NCBI GenBank assembly: GCA_022829145.1
Contig: CM040763.1
Location: forward strand, 12,385,141-12,449,140
DNA length: 64,000 nt
Reading direction: 5' to 3'
Source of the DNA: Albula goreensis
Taxonomy: Eukaryota > Chordata > Actinopteri > Albuliformes > Albulidae
A program made the translations under genes and the position numbers. This document shows positions 49,701-58,900 of the stretch, piece by piece; the first letter of the stretch is position 1, and every line of letters begins with the position of its first letter. The notes under the pieces were generated by a model. That model did not search any database. It had not been told where the DNA came from and saw only the letters and a program-made list of their open reading frames with translations.

Positions 49701-52700
49701 ACAAACAGGTGAGAGTGACCTCTGACAGCCTCTAAATCATTATTCACTTTGCTGCAAAGGAATAAAAAATAATGACCATGAGTAGATCTATCCTCTATAA
49801 GAACCAAATTATGATGCTCTATTGCCACTGCCTGACAGTAACATAAAGAAGGAGGTGGAGATGGGCAGAAAGAGAGTGAGTGAGAGAGAGAGAGAGCGAG
49901 AGAGAGAGTGCTATCAGTCCAGACGGCTTGTTTCCATCAGTTGTGGAGATCTGAGGATTTTTCCCTCCTGTCCTTGCTGTGAATATTTGATCTCTGCTCT
50001 ATCTGACGGGTATTGATTTGGGAGTCGAGGGCGCCTCTGCCCTCTCACGCTTTAGCTCCTTGAAGTCACGAATGCAGCAGTGGCGGGCGGTGACCTTGCG
50101 GGGTGCCACTCGGAAGGACGAGCACCCGGCCCTGCGAGGGACTCGCCGATAACTAATGACACCAGAGGGGACCGTGTCCACGACAATGCAATTAAGCCAG
50201 TGAACGATTAGGCCTGTTTGTCTCTGTGCAGTGGCCTTGTGGAGCAGCTCTCTGGGGACTGAGATGTCCTTTTTGTGAGGTGACAGTAAAAAAGGCACAT
50301 TCTACCCTTTGATCTGCTCCTCATGTGTGCCCTGTGGCTGCGGCAATGTACATGAAAGCCTCGGTTAGGAATGGTTTTTGTGTACCCATTAACGTAAACT
50401 GCGTTTTAAGAGCACTGAGGGTTCTCCTATATGCAATATTCCTGGATTACTCATGGACAGGAATTGTTTAGAATTTAAATACATTATTACCTCCAGTTAG
50501 ATAAATATCATGTATAACATGATAATAGCAATTCATGTTATTGGTAAATAGCAACCTTTAAGTGGGTGCTTTTAAAAATAGAGATACATGGACACAGCTT
50601 GCTTCACAGTAACACTGAACACTCTGACCAATGCAGCCATCCAAATTCATTCTGCCTGTTTAATCTGAGCTGTATCCTCAAGGCAAAGCATTGTACAAGC
50701 TGTGTGTGTGCGTGTATGAGTGTAACATCTTTATTTCCAGCAGTGATGTTTGAATGTGGTATCATCCAGATAAATGGGTTTTCTTTGGACACATAACAAA
50801 GCTGTAGTAATAGACTCAAAAGACATCAGATTCCTCTGCTGCTTAGATCCACAGCCAATCAGCGCCATCTCCCCGCAATTTGTAACAGTGACAAAGAAAG
50901 TGGTTTCACTGGAAACCCTGGGTAGGTATCTGTGCGTTATAATGGAGCTGTGTAGTAGAGCACAATACTCTCACAATTGTGTGGGTTTAACATTTTATTC
51001 TCCTCATTAAGGCTGTTTATGTGCCATCATGTGAGTTGCTTTGATTTCGTTTTTATTGTGCGTAATTGACACCTGATACCTCGTCTGACGATGGATAATA
51101 CCGGTTCCTGATGCAGTAATTATGTGCAATTGTTCAACAATCGAGGCAAGCCGTGAGTCACTCCCGCTGTCTGTTTCCCTACAGCATGAGTGTTGCCTTC
51201 GCTCGTTCCAGGGGTTCACAGGTGAGGGATAGCTGCAAAGACTGAGAGCAAAATGAACACACTGAATTTGCGCTCATCATTTAAACTCGGTGAACCAAAG
51301 GTCGGTTTTTGTCGAGTGAAAGAACAGTTTTGTCTTTCCATTTAAAGCCTCTGGTGCATAAAACATTCCCAGGGCAGTGCACTTGCCAGCAGGTAGAACA
51401 GATGGGTGAGCTATGCCTCGCTGGGTTTACAGATCTTTGCTCGTTTATTTGGTCGATTGTTCTAGAAATTTCCCAGCGTTATGTTAATTCTTATTCTAGC
51501 TTAAGCCCTGTAATGCATGTGAGAAATATAATACTAAGAAAATGATTGCATAATTAGGTTTATGGGAACACACAGCCATTAGGTTGTGGAAATTCTAACC
51601 AAACACATGGATAACAGAAACTGGACGGTATTTGGCCTGAGTACTTTGTGCCTGTCTGTTCAGCATTCGTTAACACCATGTTGTCTGTCCCTCCTGAGAA
51701 TGTGGCGCTCTCTCTTCTCTCCTCTCTCACTTTGTGTCTCAGATTTGCACTATTCACCTCCTGAATCCCTCCAGTGCGTGGTTTATAGAGCGAGAACATG
51801 CGTTTTACTGCAAGCTTGGAAAGTCTACACGTAATTTAGCAAAACTGCTTTAAAAAGAGCATGAAGTTCATTTGTGCTCGGAGGAAGGATCTGGAACGGA
51901 TCGGTTTGAGGGTGTTGCCTGATACAGAGAGAACGGGAGTGGGAGACCTACATCTCTGCCAAGGCAGGTCCTGTTTCCATGGCAACCAGCTCCTCTTGGT
52001 GATGAAAAATTCCATGTGATGTTGACAGCGTTAAGGGGCGGCTGACAGAACTGGACGCTTCCTCTTGGCTGGAGGTGCTAGTAGGGATTATTTGGCTATT
52101 TACAAGCATAGGAAATACATTTGGGCTTTGCGTGTCATTTGTTGAGCTTAAAATTTCACATCCTTTGGCTACACTATGTGCTCTTACAAATTATCCTAAA
52201 GCAAAACCCTCCCAGTTCAACCCCCAGCTCCTCCCACATGGAGGAGTTAGATGTTCTCAATAGTGTGTCAGATCTGAGAATGAGAACTTATTTTTCTAGC
52301 AGGGAAATACATTTCATTACATTACAGTTTGTGCATAGACCTGCACATAAGCTGAAATAATCAGTGGAATGGATATACACACTGTCCTGTATATACACAC
52401 TGGTTGTTTAAAAGCCTGCATCCATTCAGGCACTCTGGAACCTTGATATTTAGACCTAGGACGCCAAACCATGAGCAGCACTTTCTCATGCCTTCTCAAG
52501 CATAAATGAAAAACAATAACACAAATAAAAAAGCTGAGTGCAGCTCTCTGCGTGCTGTGAATAATGAGGGAGGGTCGCAGAACTGCATTCTCATTTATGA
52601 AAGCCTTGGGGAAGCGTGTGTGTGTGTGTGTGTGTGTGTTTGTGTGTGGGTGGGTGTATTCCTACATCCGCAGGTATGTGCATGTGTGTTCCTGCCAGGA

Positions 52701-54985
52701 TCTGTTTTCCTTTGTCAGTATGCGTGTATATGTGTCTGTGTGTACACGTGTGTGCGCGTGACTGCATTTAACTCAGTACAAGCATTTGAGTTTATGCGCA
52801 TGTATGTGTGCACGCCCAGCACCTTTAATTAATTATGATTGTATAAAATCGTAAACGTGGCTCCCGGATCACGTAGATGTGGGTCCCACCGGACCCCTAG
52901 TGCTCCGTTGCCAGAGCAGATATCTGTAAGCAGTATAAACAGCCTGCTCAGAGCTGTGGGGGAGAAACCCTGCACACCGCTTCCTTATGTGGCGCTGCAC
53001 TTGACTGATTACAGGCTCTCGCTGTGATGGAAACTGCCAAGGTCCCGTGCAGGGCCTGTATTTACATCAGTCAGAGAGACGACAGGAATGTACACTGAGA
53101 TGACAGTCACAGTCACAACGCAAGGTTAGACTCGTATTTCATCTGACATATTTACATTATCTAAATTGAAAGATGGGTTTCCCTGTATGTGGTTAATGAA
53201 GACAAGAGTCTTGAGTGCATGTTGGGAGTGCTCCATGAGAATCACATGAAGCCCATGCAGGCACTTATATTTAAGAAATAAATACTTCTGTGAATAGATG
53301 ATTGAAATAATGGGTTGTTTCATTTCTGCAAGATATTCAGCTTTCATGGGATGTGTTTGTGCTGTAAAGTGCATAGATAAAGACCTGTTGGACCATGACA
53401 AAGTATAATTTCATAATTTATACCAGACAGATATCTTAAATTCCCAGACTTACATTTCATTATTACCACAATGAAGGCGTTTCAGAAACTAAATGCTGAT
53501 ACAACTCAGTTTAGTACTGTCTGGAGAGCTCACAGTCATACATTTAGATCTGGAATTTGGGGTGATGGGGGCACATTTGAAAAAAATAAAAGAGCTTTGG
53601 TTGTCAGAGCACATTTTAGCACTGATACTTTTGCTGTCAGAACAAATTTGGACTTTTTCAGCAGTGGACATCCTCACTAAGACTGTGTGAAATGGTGTGA
53701 GTTGTGCATCTCATGCCTTGGTGTAAAATCTGGGAGGAGGACTCGGTAGAGTCATCCATGTTGTTCCTTGTCTCAGTCTTTAATTCTTTTCTTTTTCTTT
53801 CCTCCCACAGAAAGTGAGTGAGAAGGTCGGAGGAGCAGAGGGAACCAAACTCGATGATGAGTTCAAAGAAATGGAAAAGGTAATGTTTCAATTTGGTATT
53901 TCAAGACAGATACCCCTTACTTCCAGGCTTTCCAAAGTTGTGTTGTCAGAGAGCAAAAGAAAACAGTGCTGTTAATCTGTGCTCTGAAGCCCAGAAAGGC
54001 TGCCCCAGTCTGGGTATGTCAGAAACCAGTGCTTTAGGGACTGGAAATGCTGCAGACTGTCTCCTCGCATGACCACTCAATAATCCATTTGCTGTACAAG
54101 CAGCATAAAAGGTCATATTATTCAATCTCAGGACTGTAATCTCTGAGCTAAGGCTTTTGGACAGATTTGTTTTATATAGTTTGACATTGAGGCTAAAACG
54201 GAGAGGTTAACCATGAAATCTGACATTTAATCCCAACAAAAGGAGGATTGGAGGCTGTGTTTCAGACATACATCCAAACCCCAGGAAAGAACACTGGGTG
54301 ACAGTAACTCAATAGCCCACGCTAAGCCAGCAGTACAAGAAAGTGCCAGGCCAGTCTGTGCTCCAGTCATCAAGGACACTTTTTTCAAAAACTTGAAACT
54401 CACTTTGAAGCACTGGAGTGCAGTAAGATTAATTCTTATACACAAATTCAGAGAGAAAGATCAATGAGTAACCATATATCACTATGTCCATTTTTCAGCA
54501 AGATTATTTCTTCCTGACATGTTGAGAAAATACGTAGCACAGACTGAAACATAAGGTGGCTCTCTGCATTAATGTTATGTGATTAAGCTACTTTCGTGAC
54601 TAAGCTACTTTGAGTAGTCTAAGCCTTAAGCCTCTCCTTTTTGTTTCTGTACAATTACATTAAATACAGTGAGAAGACAAAACAAATCAAACAATACTAG
54701 TAAAAGCAATCTAAACTCTTCTGAATCTTGAAGGCCACCAGAGAATAATTTTGAATTGGTTGATTATCAGGGATAAACTGCAAAATGGCCTGGTGAGAGA
54801 AATGCTTTTGAGGGTTGTGACAAATCAACCCATTTTACACAGCTAACTTGATTAAGAGAGACCTAATGTTTTCTGTCTTTTCCACTTCTCTAGAAAGTGG
54901 ATATCACTAGCCGGGCGGTGTTAGATATAATGACAAAGACAACAGAGTACCTGCAGCCCAACCCAGGTGAGAAATCCTACACAGC

Positions 54986-55020
<35 letters not shown>

Positions 55021-55887
55021 ACACACACACATACACACGCACACACAGGACAATAGAAAAGTTCATGTAATGATGCTAAAGTATCAACATTCATATGAAA
55101 TGAAGAACAGTACATTGATTCTAAATATGTAGAAAGTGACAGTCATGATCAAATGTCGTGATACATCTTATAAAAGATAATATGACATAGCCTCTGTGGC
55201 TGACTCAGGCCTCATCCAGGTTTTTGTGTCGATAAGTACACAGTGTAGCCGGACACTGAGTACACTGCAGGGTCATTAATCTCATCCACCACTGTAATGC
55301 TGACGTCCAAACAGAGACACAATTGATTTTTTTCTCTTTTCAAGCCTTTATGGAATAGCCTGAAAATAAAGCTAACAATATTCCCCCCAAAATATAATCT
55401 ATCATACACTGTCGAGCCTTTGATAAATCCCTGGCAGTGTGTGTAGTAGCATGTACCCGTAGATGTGGGTTATTACTGAAGCCAGAGAGAATGCAGGGGT
55501 AAACATGACTGTGTCAGTGTCCTTGGACAGGGACGGGGGCGGGGTCACGGACAGGGGCGGGGTGCTCGTGGTCAGTTACATGTGACTTTGTGTTTTTTCC
55601 TACCCCTGCAGCATCAAGGGCCAAGCTGAGCATGATCAACACCATGTCCAAAATCAGGGGGCAGGAAAAGGGGCCAGGGTACCCCCAGGCTGAGACCGTG
55701 CTGGGAGAGGCCATGCAGAAGTTTGGCAGGGAGCTCGGAGAGGAGTCCAGCTTTGGTAAAACAACAGACTGGCAGGCATAGCTGAGAGCTCCTGCCCTCA
55801 AACGCTCTACAACTCTATCACGCTGAATGTGATAACCACGATTCAGAGCAATAATAATCCTTAACCTGCAGTCACAGAAGCGAATGT

Positions 55888-55934
<47 letters not shown>

Positions 55935-58900
55935 GCTGTTGTTGTTGTTGTTGTTGTTGTTCAACACACCTGTTAATCAGTTCTTTTAAACTTTATTTAA
56001 AAAAGCGTAGTTAGTTATTGAAATTAGATGATAAAATCACCCTGACAATTACTACTGTAATTTCTCAAGGTCAGTTTTTATAGTTATCATTATGGTGTGA
56101 CCAGTTTCCTTCATTTTGCCTTGAGAAACTTACAAATTTGACAACAATAAGTTCACATATCGTTACCTTTGTGACTGGGGCTTTATGCCAAAGTAAATTC
56201 TTATTGCCATTTAAATTGTTCCTTTGGGTTTCTACCCCAGTTACATGTATCTGCTAAAGACTCTGGTGCCTGTGTGTCTCTAAGGTCTGGCTCTCATTGA
56301 TGCTGGAGAGGCCATGAGGGAACTCGGGGAGGTTAAGGACGCCCTCGACATGGAGGTGAAGCAGAACTTCATCGACCCCCTGCAGAATCTGCATGACAAA
56401 GATCTCAAGGAGATACAGGTACAGAGAAGAATGGTCCTAAGAAGTGCAGGTTTGAAACCTGCACAGAGGTTTTCAAGCTATGCACACCAGTAATGCAAAG
56501 AACCAAAACAAGTCCGCTTAATTTAAAAAATGCAAACCCAATGACACACTTCTGCTCTCTTTCAGCATCACCTTAAGAAAATGGAGGGTCGACGCCTTGA
56601 CTTTGACTACAAGAAGAAGAGACAGGGCAAGGTGCAGGATGATGAGATCAAGCAAGCCCTGGAGAAGTTTGACGAATCCAAGGAGATCGCCGAACAGAGC
56701 ATGTTCAACCTGCTAGAGAGTGATGTAAGGGCTATCTGTTTCTGCTAGCATCTGTGCCTGAGAGTGCTGCTGTCTTTCCTTGACAGGTCTATCATATTGT
56801 GGGTCAGATACTGATGACAATCATGTGTCGGTTTTCAGTCTAATCCCTGTTTCTTTTATAGCATGTAAATCTTGTTAATTTCTTATAGCAACTGAAACCA
56901 TGGCAACAGTTGTCCTGTGGCCAGTTGCTTATTTGGGTACATGTTACCAGCTAACGTCAATGTCAAGCTTTTCTCCTGCATTTGAATTAAGGGCAATAAT
57001 GAAATCCTCAGTCTCCAAGCAGTTTGGTCTCTGTAATGAAGCCAGATAACACTCAGGGAAATTCAGAAATATATCACTTTGGGTACAAGTGATGACTCTC
57101 ACAGAGAAGCTATTCCATCTTACTGGAGCCCACTGCTCTTGGATTCAGCTAACATTTATTCTTAGCTTTGGCTCACAAATACATGTAGGAGCTGCTTTTT
57201 CAGTAAAAACACAATGCATTTCGGTCACAGAACTGACCACACAGCTTTTGTGAAGAAAACACTTAAAATGTGAGTCAACTGTTAATTTTATGCAGGGCTA
57301 AACAACGTTACACAGACCTTGCTTTGGAATAATCATTGTATTATAAATGTAATTGCTAGTATTAGAGTGTAATTGTACTGGTAAAATGACAATAAATCAG
57401 GGTTTATCAGAGTCCTGGTTTGACACAGATTGGCAATTTAAGTTATAAAGTATGAACAATTGCTACAGTACTTGCAATCTATTGTTGACATGGTTCTTCA
57501 ACACAAGAAAACGAATTTCTATCTATGTTTATATAACCAGGACTGATAGCAATCTTGTCTATTCAGACTGGGGTCTGTGAATCCAATTCAAGCACTTTTT
57601 CCTGTGCCAAGGTTTGCGATCACTTACAGAATTGTAGATTGTAGATATCTTTATTCAGATGCATAAATTAAAAAATCCCTTCACCCCCACCATTCTTTGT
57701 GCTGTCTACTATGAAAGTCAGGGGGAATTTATGAGCCAAGGGGCCACAGGCAAAATTGCTTTACATTAAATTTCCTGTAATACAGCACCTTTCACAATAC
57801 GACTGAACTCATCAAAGTGATGTCAATATGATAGCATGAATATTGAAAAAACAATATTCACATGTTACCAAAGACTAACAGGAGAGGCATTTGGCAGCCT
57901 TTACTGTAGAGTAAGCAGCAGCCTTGGACTCAAATTATACCTTCTGTGATCTAAAGATTAAAATACCACTGATTTTTTTCCAAGTTTTGTTATTATATCC
58001 AGAGTCAGATGAATATATCAACCGACAGCTCACTGAATGCAGGATTAATTCCTACACAGACTGTAAGTGGTTAATTAAAGCAGTTGATTATACAGATCAG
58101 TCATCCCACTGTGCTGATTTTAAGATTTTAAGAGAAAACTAATTGTGAGACTCACCAGAAACACAGTAAACAACACATTAAATGCTTGTTTTAGATTACA
58201 TGAAAAGACAGACAGAACCTTAAGCTAATTTCTGGCTGGCCAGCATGTGTTTGAGCTGATTTGTAGCGGTAGGCTGAGTGTTGTATATTGAGACTAAAGT
58301 CAAATAAAGGCTTCACAGGCAAAGTTGTGGGTCTGCAGCAGGCACAGGCCCATCTGCCTCATTTGCACATTGAGGCATGAGTCATCTGTGTGGCGGCTTA
58401 CTCTGTGTCTTCAGACAGCAAAAAATGGTTTAGCATTTATTCTTCTCATTTTCTCTAGTTTCCTGTTTCCTCCTCATTTATTGTGAAATTACCACATTAG
58501 ATTTTACAGTAAATCACCAGATATCCATCTCCCATCAAGGAAAAATCTGCTAATGTATTACACATCAGGGAAACCACTCCCACCCTCAAAAAATAGATGT
58601 GTTATTGGTGGACATAGTTGGTACATACTTTGCTTACATTGGTAAATTCATTCTAGTGTTGGTTTGTCATGTTGTATCCCTGTCTTCAGTGGTGAATATA
58701 CTGGGACATACCTAACCAATCAAACTATGGACTGGTTTTTTTAGCATGGCACTGCATTTCAGGACAAAGCTATCCACCAGAGTATTTAGTTGGTAAGAAA
58801 TGTGCTGCAGGAAGTTTCATTGAAATCTTTAGGTAGACCAGAGAGGAGCCATGGTTTTGGTGGATTGAGATGTATGTGAGAAGGGGATTGGTTCATTAGT

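Larger units (their letters stand above)
28414..53810 (+). other. sh3gl2: sh3gl2 intron 1 (25.4 kb)
   Basis: Bounded by CAG|GTAAGA and CCTCCCACAG|AAA. Contents include perfect CREs at 31041 and 39247, a decayed tRNA-SINE (31268-31470), a retroelement-tail-like fragment (41386-41427) and many microsatellites. Several compositionally distinct blocks could be intronic enhancers (36880-37330, 44750-45020, 50000-50310, 51010-51240, 52840-53100). No nested gene could be supported. Long open frames on either strand lack protein-like composition or family resemblance. Confidence 0.9.

Noticed and set aside
50000-50298. 99-codon minus-strand open frame in the GC-rich intronic island
   Set aside because: Open mainly because GC-rich DNA has fewer stop codons. 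The reading shows no domain or signal, so the block is treated as candidate regulatory DNA.
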